The position numbers and the translations under genes are program-made. From positions 2,314,501 through 2,378,500 of the forward strand of contig NZ_JUGU01000001.1 in the NCBI RefSeq assembly GCF_000799465.1: DNA of 64,000 bases. The letters are read 5' to 3'. This document shows, one piece after another, positions 42,212-50,533 of the stretch. The stretch is from Psychroserpens sp. Hel_I_66. Lineage in GTDB: Bacteria > Bacteroidota > Bacteroidia > Flavobacteriales > Flavobacteriaceae. The notes beneath the pieces are model-generated. The model ran no database searches and had not been told where the DNA came from. It saw only the letters and a program-made list of their open reading frames with translations. Numbering within the stretch: the stretch's first letter is position 1; each line of letters starts with the position of its first letter.

Positions 42212-42245
42212 AAAAACCTCCATATTTAAATTTGGAGGTTTTTTT
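42212..42245 (+). terminator. Intrinsic terminator after metK
   Basis: An AACCTCCA/TGGAGGTT stem with a 10-base loop and a T7 run, 24 bases after the metK stop. Confidence 0.85.
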
Positions 42246-42408
42246 GTTTTATAGAGTTCTTATATTGGTTGAATTCGTTCTTTCTATTGAAAATCAAGAA
42301 TAAATCATTTGTAACAAAAATGAAAAAAAATATTTTATATCTTAATTGACGCAACCTTTTTAAATTTTTACATCTAGATAATAGAACTCTAACATAAAAT
42401 CAATCATA

Positions 42409-44214
42409 ATGAAATTCACAAAACCGTTTTTACTATCCTTTATATTGCTTATTGCATTGTCTTGTAATAAAGATGATAGCCCAAATAGTCCTCAAAACCA
42501 AGAACCAGATCCAACAGCATTTGCCCAAAATTTTGGTAGTGAAATCTCTAGAACATTTCTAGGGACTGTTTTAGATATCAACGATAATCCTATTGAAAAT
42601 GCACAAATTAGCATTGGAAGTTCAACTGCAATGACAGATGCCAATGGTATATTTATTATTAATAATGCTACCGTTAATGAGCGCTTCGGATATGTGAAAG
42701 CAGAGAAAGCAGGCTTTATACGCGCCTCAAGAGCAGTTGTTCCAAGTGAAGGCACAAATAAGATTCGTATCACGATGTTGGCAGAAACCATTGTTGGCAC
42801 AACTTCAAGTGGAACACAAGAAACTATTAGTTTACAAGATGGAGCATCTGTTGCTTTAGAAGGTGATTATATAAAAGCAGATGGTTCTTCTTACTCCGGA
42901 AATGTGAATGTTATTATGCATCATCTAGATCCAGCAGATGGCAACATGCCAGACCAAATGCCTGGAATGCTCTATGCAGCGAACTCACAAAACGAAGCAC
43001 GTATGCTTGAAACTTTTGGCATGCTTGCTGTAGAGTTGAGAGGTGAAAATGGCGAAGATTTAAACTTAGCCGAAGGTTCTACAGCAGAAATAACTGTGCC
43101 TTTAGACCCAAGTTTAATGGTAAATGCACCAAGCTCTATACCACTTTGGTACTTTGACGAGATCAATGGGTATTGGATTGAAGATGGAGAAGCTACTTTA
43201 GTTGGCAATACTTATGTTGGCACCGTGTCTCATTTTTCGTTTTGGAATTGTGATATACCTATTGAAGCTGTTAATTTGTGTGTAACTGCAGTAAATTCTG
43301 ATAATAATAGCTTAGCTAATTTGATAATTGGAATTACCAGTAATACTTACGGAACAAGAAATGGATACACTAATGAAAACGGACAAGTTTGCGGTCTAGT
43401 TCCAAGCAATGAATCTTTAGAAGTAAATGTTTCTGTTCTTGGAGTTGGTAATTGTATTTCTGATATTATTTATTCGACAACGATTGGTCCATTCTCAACA
43501 GATTCTTCAATCGTAATTGAAATTACTGATTTTGGTGATTTGGATATCGAAACGGTTTTAGGAAGTTTTGAGACGTGTTCAGGAAACCCTGTTGATGATG
43601 GTTACGTGTTTTTAAATAATGCTGGATTTGAATCATATGAATATGTAGATGATGGCGATTTTGAAATTAACTTTTTGCGCTGCGATGATAACGATACGTT
43701 CTATTTAAAAGGATATGACTTTGTTAATCTTCAAGAGACAGACTCTATTGCATATACGTACACAAGTCCAATAACAAATATTGGAACATTAACTGCCTGC
43801 AATACGATAGATGAATTTATTCAATATCAAATAGATCAAGAAAATGAAGTGACCATTGCAACGAATTTGTACATAGGACTATATTTTTCGCCTTCAAGTC
43901 CTACAATACCGAGATTATCTGTTCAAGGATTTACGAGTAATGATGATAATCAAGATTATTTCTTTTTCCAATTTCGCCTAAATGACAATCCCCCTTATAC
44001 TGGAGCTTATAATCATACTGGATTTGGAGATGACATAGGATTTGGTACCGAAGGTCCAGTTTTGTTAAATAACGAAAGTATTGTTATTAGTTATATTACA
44101 AATTTTGGAGAGGTTAATGAATTCGTAGATATAAATTTTGATGGCACCTATGAAGATCCTGATGGAACAATGCATACTTTCAACGGTATTATTCATGCGA
44201 GAAGAGATCAATAG
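42409..44214 (+). CDS. Large lipoprotein with carboxypeptidase-regulatory-like domains
   Basis: A 601-residue lipoprotein (MKFTKPFLLSFILLIALSC, Cys19, then NKDDS, a common surface-lipoprotein start in this phylum). Residues ~45-125 are a carboxypeptidase-D regulatory-like fold (RTFLGTVLDINDNPIENAQISIGSSTAMTDANGIF). A second block ~290-345 (CVTAVNSDNNSLANLIIGITSNTYGTRNGYTNENGQVCGL) repeats the pattern. The middle (VALEGDYIKADGSSYSGNVNVIMHHLDPADGNMPDQMPG) is family-like but of unknown function. It is a single-gene unit with a shared terminator. Likely exposed on the cell surface. Confidence 0.75.
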   Translation: MKFTKPFLLSFILLIALSCNKDDSPNSPQNQEPDPTAFAQNFGSEISRTFLGTVLDINDNPIENAQISIGSSTAMTDANGIFIINNATVNERFGYVKAEKAGFIRASRAVVPSEGTNKIRITMLAETIVGTTSSGTQETISLQDGASVALEGDYIKADGSSYSGNVNVIMHHLDPADGNMPDQMPGMLYAANSQNEARMLETFGMLAVELRGENGEDLNLAEGSTAEITVPLDPSLMVNAPSSIPLWYFDEINGYWIEDGEATLVGNTYVGTVSHFSFWNCDIPIEAVNLCVTAVNSDNNSLANLIIGITSNTYGTRNGYTNENGQVCGLVPSNESLEVNVSVLGVGNCISDIIYSTTIGPFSTDSSIVIEITDFGDLDIETVLGSFETCSGNPVDDGYVFLNNAGFESYEYVDDGDFEINFLRCDDNDTFYLKGYDFVNLQETDSIAYTYTSPITNIGTLTACNTIDEFIQYQIDQENEVTIATNLYIGLYFSPSSPTIPRLSVQGFTSNDDNQDYFFFQFRLNDNPPYTGAYNHTGFGDDIGFGTEGPVLLNNESIVISYITNFGEVNEFVDINFDGTYEDPDGTMHTFNGIIHARRDQ

Positions 44215-44231
44215 AAATAATTTTAATAAAG

Positions 44232-44272
44232 AAAGCCTTCTCTTTTTAAGATTCGAAAGAGAGGGCTTTTTT
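44232..44272. terminator. Bidirectional intrinsic terminator
   Basis: AAAGCCTTCTCTTT pairs with AAAGAGAGGGCTTT (one G-U pair), followed by T on the plus strand and flanked by A on the other side. It lies between convergent genes ending at 44214 and 44298. Confidence 0.8.
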
Positions 44273-44297
44273 AAGCCTAAGGAAATTGGGCATCTAA

Positions 44298-45149
44298 TTA
44301 CCCACGTGGTCTCCCACCCATACGCTGTGACCTAAATTCTTTCATTTTCTCAACAATGGTTTCTTGGTAGGCTTTTTTGGTGACTTCTTTTCCTTTATTG
44401 GGTGCTTCAATTTCAATGGTTTCTTCTGGATTGAGAACCAATTTAGAACATAACATTGTTGTATCTCCTGCGCTCACTTCTAAGATTAAACCTGGAAGTC
44501 CCCAATATTCTGATGGACCGTGGCTTACTGGGATTTGCGGTGTGTACCAAGCTTCAACTTCGGTCATTGCTATTTCTTGCTCTTTAGTTTCTCCATCTTC
44601 AGTTGCTGGAGCTTGATTTTGTAGTTTTCCCCAAGAAAACGAGTACCATGTGAGCTCATCTGTTGGTATAGATGCTGTAGCTTTAAAACAAGTATAGTTT
44701 CCTATTTGTTTGGTGTCGCTTCCTAATTTCCAATCTATGGGTTGCAAGCTATCTTTTACCAAAAAGCGCTTTCCGTAGAATTCTTGGTCTTGTATTTGGG
44801 TATTGGTCTTTACATTTTTGTATTGATCTCCTGCTGTGAAATTTTTTCCCCAAGAGTCTGTTGCTCCAGACATCGCGTCGAGTTGATCATTTTCGGTAAA
44901 ATACGATTCGGTTTTATTGAAATTTAGGGTGTATGTTTTTTCCAGTCGGTTTTTTAACCTTGCCTTCACTTCCTTCTTTTGCTCTTCACTCATTCGTGCT
45001 CCCCAACTACCCAAATCTAAACTGGATTTGGCCATATAAGTTGCCTGACCTTGAAATTCCTTTGACTCTTGGGCGTTATCTAAAGTTGGATTCAACATCA
45101 ATAAACCACTACATATAATAACAGTTATTGTTGTAATAATAGATTTCAT
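44298..45149 (-). CDS. GLPGLI family protein (copy 1)
   Basis: A 283-residue protein with an N-terminal signal region (IITTITVIICSGLLMLNPTLDNAQ). The family motif is present: WYTPQIPVSHGPSEYWGLPGLILEVS. Further shared blocks are KTYTLNFNKTESYF, GKRFLVKDSLQPIDWKLGSDTKQIGNYTCFKATA and a basic, Arg/Gly-rich tail (FRSQRMGGRPRG). Function is unknown; members are periplasmic or outer-membrane associated. It is one of three such genes flanking an outer-membrane receptor in the next 6 kb, and is separated from the receptor by terminators. Confidence 0.88.
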   Translation of the reverse strand: MKSIITTITVIICSGLLMLNPTLDNAQESKEFQGQATYMAKSSLDLGSWGARMSEEQKKEVKARLKNRLEKTYTLNFNKTESYFTENDQLDAMSGATDSWGKNFTAGDQYKNVKTNTQIQDQEFYGKRFLVKDSLQPIDWKLGSDTKQIGNYTCFKATASIPTDELTWYSFSWGKLQNQAPATEDGETKEQEIAMTEVEAWYTPQIPVSHGPSEYWGLPGLILEVSAGDTTMLCSKLVLNPEETIEIEAPNKGKEVTKKAYQETIVEKMKEFRSQRMGGRPRG

Positions 45150-45251
45150 ATTATTGAGGTTTTGGTTTGTCTAACAAATTTAGACAATTATTAAACGGTT
45201 TAGGTATTTTTTTAATAAATAAAATGCTAAATGGCTGAATTTCTGAAAAAT

Positions 45252-45288
45252 AAAAAAGACCTTCTTAAATTTAAGAAGGTCTTTTTTT
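45252..45288. terminator. Bidirectional intrinsic terminator after the receptor gene
   Basis: A long perfect palindrome, AAAAGACCTTCTTAAA and its complement, with A and T runs on both sides. On the minus strand it follows the structured element at 45289-45386. Confidence 0.85.
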
Positions 45289-45386
45289 GCGTTAAGGATA
45301 GAAACGATATCCTTTTTGTTTTTACAAAAAGATTTAGTGGATAGCCTGACCCTTTGGAGCTTTTTCTGCGGAAAAGGGTAACGCCC
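45289..45386 (-). ncRNA. Structured repeat-like RNA element in the receptor 3' region
   Basis: A 98-base element closed by GCGTTA (45289-45294) and TAACGC (45379-45384). Inside are two stable hairpins: ACCCTTT/AAAGGGT (45349-45355 with 45373-45379) and ATCCTTTTTGT/ACAAAAAGAT (45309-45319 with 45324-45333, one bulged base). Read on the minus strand it begins GGGCGTTACCC and ends ATCCTTAACGC. From memory, similar GGGCGTTACCC...TAACGC elements are scattered in Flavobacteriaceae intergenic regions; I cannot confirm the family or whether it is functional RNA or a mobile repeat. It lies 9 bases after the receptor stop and before a terminator. Confidence 0.6.
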
Positions 45387-45395
45387 AAAACATTT

Positions 45396-48131
45396 TTACA
45401 ACGAATAAATAATTCTAAACGTTACAAAACGTGGTTGTATAAAGGTTTCCGAACTAAATACCGAAATATTATTTGCGCCATTACTCACTCTAGAGTCTAT
45501 ATCTAAAAGGTTGGAGGCCTTGAGCTCAAATTCAAATTTTGCATCCCTATCTTTTCTATAAGCTAAACTCGCATCCCACGTTTGAAACGATTGTGATGGT
45601 CCTACTCCTTTTTGATTTTGGTAGGTAAAATCTGTTCTAAATGTGAACGCTTTTAATATATAGGCATCAAACTCTATAGATGGTGCATTGACCGTAAATG
45701 TTGTAGATGTTGGACCTTGATTATTTTTGGTTACCGTGTACCCATAACGAAGACTTACGTTTGGTGCTTCCTTAAAATTTGTACGAATTTCTGGCGTGTA
45801 ACCTTGTGTGAAACTTTCGTTTACTGAGCGTATACCTTGAATAAATTGGTTGTTCTTACTGTAACTGTAATTAACTCTCATACTTGCTCTAATCTTTTTA
45901 AACGTTCTTTGAACTCGACCAAAGGCGGATAGGCTTTCATCTGCAAAATTGGAGTTGAAAAATGTGCTTGTTCTAATCACGTTATCAAACTGAGTTAAAC
46001 TTCTAATTTGATCTATATTCTTGTTGTAGTTAATTACCGCAAATACATTTGTATAGTTAAAGAGATTGAAACTAAAGTAACTTAGATTGACGTTGTGTGA
46101 CAATGAATTTTGAAGTTCTGGATTACCATAGCCAATACTATTGTAATTATTTAAAACTAGACCTTCTGCTAGATTGGTAACATCTGTAAATGAATTGTTC
46201 ATGTTATATCTAAAGGTCAAGCTTTCACTCTTTTTAAATTGGATTCGTGTTTCGAAATCTGGTAAAACCCTAAAGAAATTATCTTTATACTCTTCTCCAA
46301 ATTGTGTATTCTTATTTCCATAGGAATGAACAGAAAGCCCAGGTGTAATGGTAAATTTACCGGTTTTTAATCTGTAGTGCAACCCTAAATAGACATCGCT
46401 AAAATTATAATCGGTATCGTTTTGATTCACCAAAGTATTACCACTTACGGGATCTATTAAAGTAGCAACTGGGTCAAAAAAGGTCCCGTCATCTAAAAAC
46501 TGGAAAATGTTTGAGTTAAACTGTTGCCTGCTCAATATCGTACCCAAGGTTAAATTGATATTACTTTTATTGTTCAAAATATGATAGTAATCTAATTTAG
46601 CATCCAACTGATTGGATTTTATGCGTCTGTTCTGGTTTACGTCGTAACCCAATTGATTTTGATTTAACCCTAAACTTTCTGCTGTATTGTCATATGGATC
46701 TTGAACATCTGGATCTGTAGTGTTCCCTAAAAGTGCATTATAAAATGGATCTTCATCTTTGAAAAGATGCTGTCCTTCAAAAGCAAAAATATTTTTTTCG
46801 TCTAAAGTATAATAGTAATTCAAACTTTGGTTGATACTAAACGGTTTTGCCTTATCCAATTGGTTGGTACTACCAACAACCGAAGAAAACAAATCCTGGG
46901 TTTCAAGATCGTTAGACACTCTTCCCAATATGTCATAATCCAATTGATTATTGACGTTTGGTTTGTAACTCGCACTAAGTTTAGCAAGCGCTTGATTTGA
47001 AGCTTCGCGCCCAACTTGCACAGTTTCTTCATCTGGAATACCTAAATCTGAATTTGTATATCGCACAAAACTCTCTTCGCGAGTTCTCAGTCTGCTACTG
47101 TTATAAATGAAAAAACCACTAAGATCCAAATTTTTTTGAGGTGCGTAACTAAAGTTTGCAGCACCTAATTTAGTAACGACTTCTTGTGCATTAGCAATAT
47201 TGGTAAGACCGTTAAGGCTGTTATTACCTAAGTTTATATTTGTACCACTACTTCTTGAGGGTGCTCTAAAACCGCCACCAAAATTTCTAATGTCCCGATT
47301 GGTGAGTGCAACCTCTCCAATATTATTCATGTCACCAATAAGGTTTACACTATATTTTGGACTATAGTAAAATAATTTTGGCTGTACGAGATAAAGTCCA
47401 TCTGTATCTGCAACTCCTGATCCTGCAGTAATATCACCAAACCAAAAATTTTCTTTACCTTCTTTTAATTTGATATTTATGGCAACGTTATCTTGATTAT
47501 TTGTGACACCGCTCATTTGCCCAACTTCGGAATAATTACGCAATACCTGAATTTTATCGACCGCATTAGAAGGGATATTCTTAGTTGCCAATTTAGAATC
47601 GCCATCAAAAAAATCCTTCCCATTAACCATAAGCTTTGTGACGACCTTACCTTCGACTTCTATTTGTCCGTCTGCATTAATCTCAACACCTGGTAATTTC
47701 TTGAGGACGTCTTCCAGTTTTCGTTCGCTACCATCCTTAAAAGAATCTGCATTGTAGACTAAAGTGTCACCTTTTATGGTGACAGGCATTTCATAGGTTA
47801 ATTCTACTGCCGATAGCGCATTATCTGCTTGAAGTGTGTAATCTTTTGTTATGTCAACCTCTTTAGTAGTTATCGTTTCAGATACTGTTTGCATCCCTAT
47901 GTAGCTCACTTGAACAGTGTACACCGTATTTTTATCCAGATCAAGCTTAAAAAAACCTTTATCATTAGTTATGGCATACGATGCCATAGCTTTAGTTTCT
48001 TTATTTATAGCAATAATATTTGCCAGTTCCAGAGCCTCACCAATACTATCTTTTACAACTCCTTTAACGGTAATCTGGGCACTAGAAAAACTCGCTACTA
48101 AAAGCGTTACAACAATAAAAAATTTTTTCAT
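45396..48131 (-). CDS. Outer-membrane beta-barrel (TonB-dependent receptor-like) protein
   Basis: A 911-residue protein with signal peptide MKKFFIVVTLLVASFSSAQ. Residues ~20-100 are a carboxypeptidase-regulatory-like domain (ITVKGVVKDSIGEALELANIIAIN). Next comes a plug-like domain (~110-225; RKLEDVLKKLPGVEINADGQIEVEGK and KIQVLRNYSE), then a long outer-membrane beta-barrel ending SSETFIQPRFVTFRIIYSL with terminal aromatic. No clear TonB box is visible. This matches the outer-membrane beta-barrel family that often accompanies GLPGLI proteins. Likely substrate or partner: the GLPGLI proteins encoded beside it (inference). Confidence 0.88.
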   Translation of the reverse strand: MKKFFIVVTLLVASFSSAQITVKGVVKDSIGEALELANIIAINKETKAMASYAITNDKGFFKLDLDKNTVYTVQVSYIGMQTVSETITTKEVDITKDYTLQADNALSAVELTYEMPVTIKGDTLVYNADSFKDGSERKLEDVLKKLPGVEINADGQIEVEGKVVTKLMVNGKDFFDGDSKLATKNIPSNAVDKIQVLRNYSEVGQMSGVTNNQDNVAINIKLKEGKENFWFGDITAGSGVADTDGLYLVQPKLFYYSPKYSVNLIGDMNNIGEVALTNRDIRNFGGGFRAPSRSSGTNINLGNNSLNGLTNIANAQEVVTKLGAANFSYAPQKNLDLSGFFIYNSSRLRTREESFVRYTNSDLGIPDEETVQVGREASNQALAKLSASYKPNVNNQLDYDILGRVSNDLETQDLFSSVVGSTNQLDKAKPFSINQSLNYYYTLDEKNIFAFEGQHLFKDEDPFYNALLGNTTDPDVQDPYDNTAESLGLNQNQLGYDVNQNRRIKSNQLDAKLDYYHILNNKSNINLTLGTILSRQQFNSNIFQFLDDGTFFDPVATLIDPVSGNTLVNQNDTDYNFSDVYLGLHYRLKTGKFTITPGLSVHSYGNKNTQFGEEYKDNFFRVLPDFETRIQFKKSESLTFRYNMNNSFTDVTNLAEGLVLNNYNSIGYGNPELQNSLSHNVNLSYFSFNLFNYTNVFAVINYNKNIDQIRSLTQFDNVIRTSTFFNSNFADESLSAFGRVQRTFKKIRASMRVNYSYSKNNQFIQGIRSVNESFTQGYTPEIRTNFKEAPNVSLRYGYTVTKNNQGPTSTTFTVNAPSIEFDAYILKAFTFRTDFTYQNQKGVGPSQSFQTWDASLAYRKDRDAKFEFELKASNLLDIDSRVSNGANNISVFSSETFIQPRFVTFRIIYSL

Positions 48132-48193
48132 TTGATTGATTTTGACTTCCTTTTTTTCTTCGGAAGAATGGGAACTTTTTTTTGAAAACCTAA

Positions 48194-49078
48194 TTAATTT
48201 CTGCGACCACCTCGTCCACCATACATCTCTCTCATCTCTGCAATTTTATCTTTCATGATTTGATTGTATTCGTCACGCGTTACGATGTCTCCTTTTTCTG
48301 GTTTATCGATAGCTTCTTTATTTTGTGGATTCATCACGATTTTAGTACACAACATTACTGTTTTATCTGCGGTAACCTCCAAAATTAATCCTGGTAATCC
48401 ATGATATTCTCCCGGACCTGTACTTACAGGAATCTGTGGTGTGTACCATGCGGTAACAATCACAAATTTTGGAACTTCAAGCTCATCAAAAGGATCATCA
48501 GATTCTTTTTTTGTACTATCTGCTTTTTTCTCACCCTCTTTTTTCTCATCATCACCACCTCTTCGACGCATACTCATAAAATCCATTTCATCAACTGGTT
48601 TCGTTGTAGTGGCTTTAAAGCAAGTGTACTGTCCAATTTGTTTGGTTTCGTTCTCTAATTTCCATTCTAATTTTGGTAAAGAATCTTTTACGAGAAACTG
48701 CTTTCCGAAGAATTCCTGTTCCTGTAAGATCAAAGATTCTTTGATATTTTTATATTGTGGTCCACCTGTAAAACTACTCATCATTCCTCCCCAACGACTG
48801 TTGCCAGCTCCTGGAGCTTCTAATTTTTCTTCTTCTTTATAAGTAGATTCACTTTTATTGAAATTGAGCACATATGTTTTTTCCAGCATACTTTTCATAC
48901 GCTCTGCAATCATCTTTTTTTGCTGCTCGCTCATTTGATTTGCCCGATCTCCCCAACTACTCATATCTAAAGTTGTTTTGGTTTGATAAATGGCCTGTCC
49001 TTGAAATTCTTGAGCTGAAATTGATATACTTGCCAGCAATACTATAGCAAAAGTTATCTTTTTGATAAATGGTTTCAT
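48194..49078 (-). CDS. GLPGLI family protein (copy 2)
   Basis: A 294-residue protein with signal peptide (KKITFAIVLLASISISAQ). It carries WYTPQIPVSTGPGEYHGLPGLILEVT, KTYVLNFNKSESTY, EFFGKQFLVKDSLPKLEWKLENETKQIGQYTCFKATT and a C-terminal Gly/Arg tail (MYGGRGGRRN). A central Lys/Asp/Glu-rich insertion (~185-200; RRRGGDDEKKEGEKK) is specific to this copy. It lies 63 bases upstream of the receptor gene on the same strand and is probably co-transcribed with it. Confidence 0.88.
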   Translation of the reverse strand: MKPFIKKITFAIVLLASISISAQEFQGQAIYQTKTTLDMSSWGDRANQMSEQQKKMIAERMKSMLEKTYVLNFNKSESTYKEEEKLEAPGAGNSRWGGMMSSFTGGPQYKNIKESLILQEQEFFGKQFLVKDSLPKLEWKLENETKQIGQYTCFKATTTKPVDEMDFMSMRRRGGDDEKKEGEKKADSTKKESDDPFDELEVPKFVIVTAWYTPQIPVSTGPGEYHGLPGLILEVTADKTVMLCTKIVMNPQNKEAIDKPEKGDIVTRDEYNQIMKDKIAEMREMYGGRGGRRN

Positions 49079-49188
49079 GTTTTGAAGTCTTTAATTAAAA
49101 GTCAAAATTAATGTATATAATTAAGTAAGACTTCAAAAACACTCAAACGTTAAGTTTGAAAAGGTTAAACTTATCTTAAAATAATTCA

Positions 49189-50034
49189 TTACCCTCCAAT
49201 ACTAATCTTTATATGCTCGCCATCTTCTCTACCACTGCTTTGAAACCGTTCTTGGTTTTCCTTTATTTTCTTGAGTGTAATAGCTTTAAATTCAGATTGT
49301 GTGACTTGTTTTCCTTTTTTTGGCTCTTCGATATCTATCCTATTTTCTGGATTGATCACCACTTTGCTACAAATAATTGTTTGCGAACCATCGTTGATTT
49401 CTAAGATTAAGCCTGGCAAACCAAAGAATTTCTCAGGACCAGTATTCACAGGGATTTGAGGCGTGTACCAAGCTGTTGTGACTCTAGTTTTCGTTTGTGG
49501 CTTCTCATCAACATCCTCTTTATCTTTCTCTCCGTTTATAGTCATACTATTCTTGAAAATTTCAATTTCTTCGGTGAAAGTTGCTTTAAAGCATGTGTAA
49601 GCGCCTATGTTTTTGGTTTCTGAACCTAATTCCCATACAATGGGCTTCAAATCGTCCTTTATCAAGAATATTTTTCCGAAGAATTCATTTTGATTGGTAT
49701 AGGTTTGATGCTTCGTGTTTTTATACATGATATCTCCTCCTCCTGTTCCAGACATCATTACCATCATTCCCGCAGGATTTGGCGCTCCAAGAGATTCTTC
49801 TTCCTCATAAATGGATTCCTCTTTATTGAAGGTCAGAATATAGGTTTTTTCAAACTGCTTTTTGAGCATGTCCTTAATTTGCTTTTGCATTGCGGTTTCC
49901 ACCTTTGTGGAGTCTAGTTCTATATTGACCTGTCGTTTCGTTTTGTAAGTAGCAACGCCTTGAAAATCTTGAGCATTTATTTTTCCGAAGAAAAAAAGCA
50001 TTGCTACGATACTTAGTTTTACTAGTATTTTCAT
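49189..50034 (-). CDS. GLPGLI family protein (copy 3)
   Basis: A 281-residue protein with signal peptide MKILVKLSIVAMLFFFGKINAQ. Motifs: WYTPQIPVNTGPEKFFGLPGLILEIN, KTYILTFNKEESIYEEEE, EFFGKIFLIKDDLKPIVWELGSETKNIGAYTCFKATF. It is most diverged at the ends; the tail is less Arg/Gly-rich than the other two. It follows the 123-residue secreted protein by 2 bases and precedes copy 2 by 110 bases, all on the minus strand. The three copies look like tandem duplicates. Confidence 0.88.
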   Translation of the reverse strand: MKILVKLSIVAMLFFFGKINAQDFQGVATYKTKRQVNIELDSTKVETAMQKQIKDMLKKQFEKTYILTFNKEESIYEEEESLGAPNPAGMMVMMSGTGGGDIMYKNTKHQTYTNQNEFFGKIFLIKDDLKPIVWELGSETKNIGAYTCFKATFTEEIEIFKNSMTINGEKDKEDVDEKPQTKTRVTTAWYTPQIPVNTGPEKFFGLPGLILEINDGSQTIICSKVVINPENRIDIEEPKKGKQVTQSEFKAITLKKIKENQERFQSSGREDGEHIKISIGG

Positions 50035-50036
50035 GG

Positions 50037-50408
50037 TTAGTCTCTATTTGTATAAAATTGAATTGCTGCCTTTCTCACTTTTTTGACTCTCTTTAAAAAT
50101 TCAGCTTTATCATTTGAATTTCCCGTAACGCGGTACGATACTTTTCTTTTTACATTATCTGATATTTTCTCTCCGTTACAAGTCATTTCAAATGAAAGCT
50201 CTTCTTCTCCCTCAATTTCTTTTAATACGGTTTTAATGTCTTTTATGCTAAAGGTGGATTCAATGTCTTCTGCGGAATCCACTGTTACCGAAACCCCAAA
50301 ATTTGTTATCTTAACCTCTTCTGTTGTAACCTTACCTTCTAAATTTTGCGCCTGACTAACATTAACTGTTGCCATTAAAAGTCCTAAAATTGTAACTACT
50401 GTTTTCAT
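50037..50408 (-). CDS. Small secreted protein of unknown function
   Basis: A 123-residue protein with signal peptide MKTVVTILGLLMATVNVSQAQ. The mature part is Lys/Glu-rich (FSIKDIKTVLKEIEGEEELSFEMTCNGEKI, then KAEFLKRVKKVRKAAIQFYTNRD). I recognise no family. It is the first gene after the divergent intergenic region with the TTAAC repeats, and its stop is 2 bases from the next GLPGLI gene, so it probably leads the GLPGLI-receptor transcript. Confidence 0.65.
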   Translation of the reverse strand: MKTVVTILGLLMATVNVSQAQNLEGKVTTEEVKITNFGVSVTVDSAEDIESTFSIKDIKTVLKEIEGEEELSFEMTCNGEKISDNVKRKVSYRVTGNSNDKAEFLKRVKKVRKAAIQFYTNRD

Positions 50409-50469
50409 GATATTATATTTTTTATGATTAATACACTACAAACTTAAAGCACATGTATTTCAATTTTAG

Positions 50470-50495
50470 TTAACCAGTGTTAACGAGTGTTAACC
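50470..50495. promoter_or_regulatory. Three TTAAC direct repeats at 10-bp spacing, probable regulator site
   Basis: TTAACCAGTG, TTAACGAGTG and TTAACC begin at 50470, 50480 and 50490, one DNA helical turn apart. A fourth TTAACG is at 50514. OmpR-family regulators bind such direct repeats, and an OmpR-family gene pair starts at 50534. The site also lies upstream of the divergent small-protein/GLPGLI genes. Confidence 0.6.
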
Positions 50496-50521
50496 GATTA
50501 GTTTTTAAGGGTTTTAACGTT

Positions 50522-50529
50522 TACTTTTG
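50522..50529 (+). promoter_or_regulatory. Possible -7 box very close to the histidine kinase start
   Basis: TACTTTTG matches TAnnTTTG but ends only 4 bases before the ATG at 50534. If used, the transcript would be nearly leaderless. No -33 element is clear. Confidence 0.35.
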
Positions 50530-50533
50530 AACT

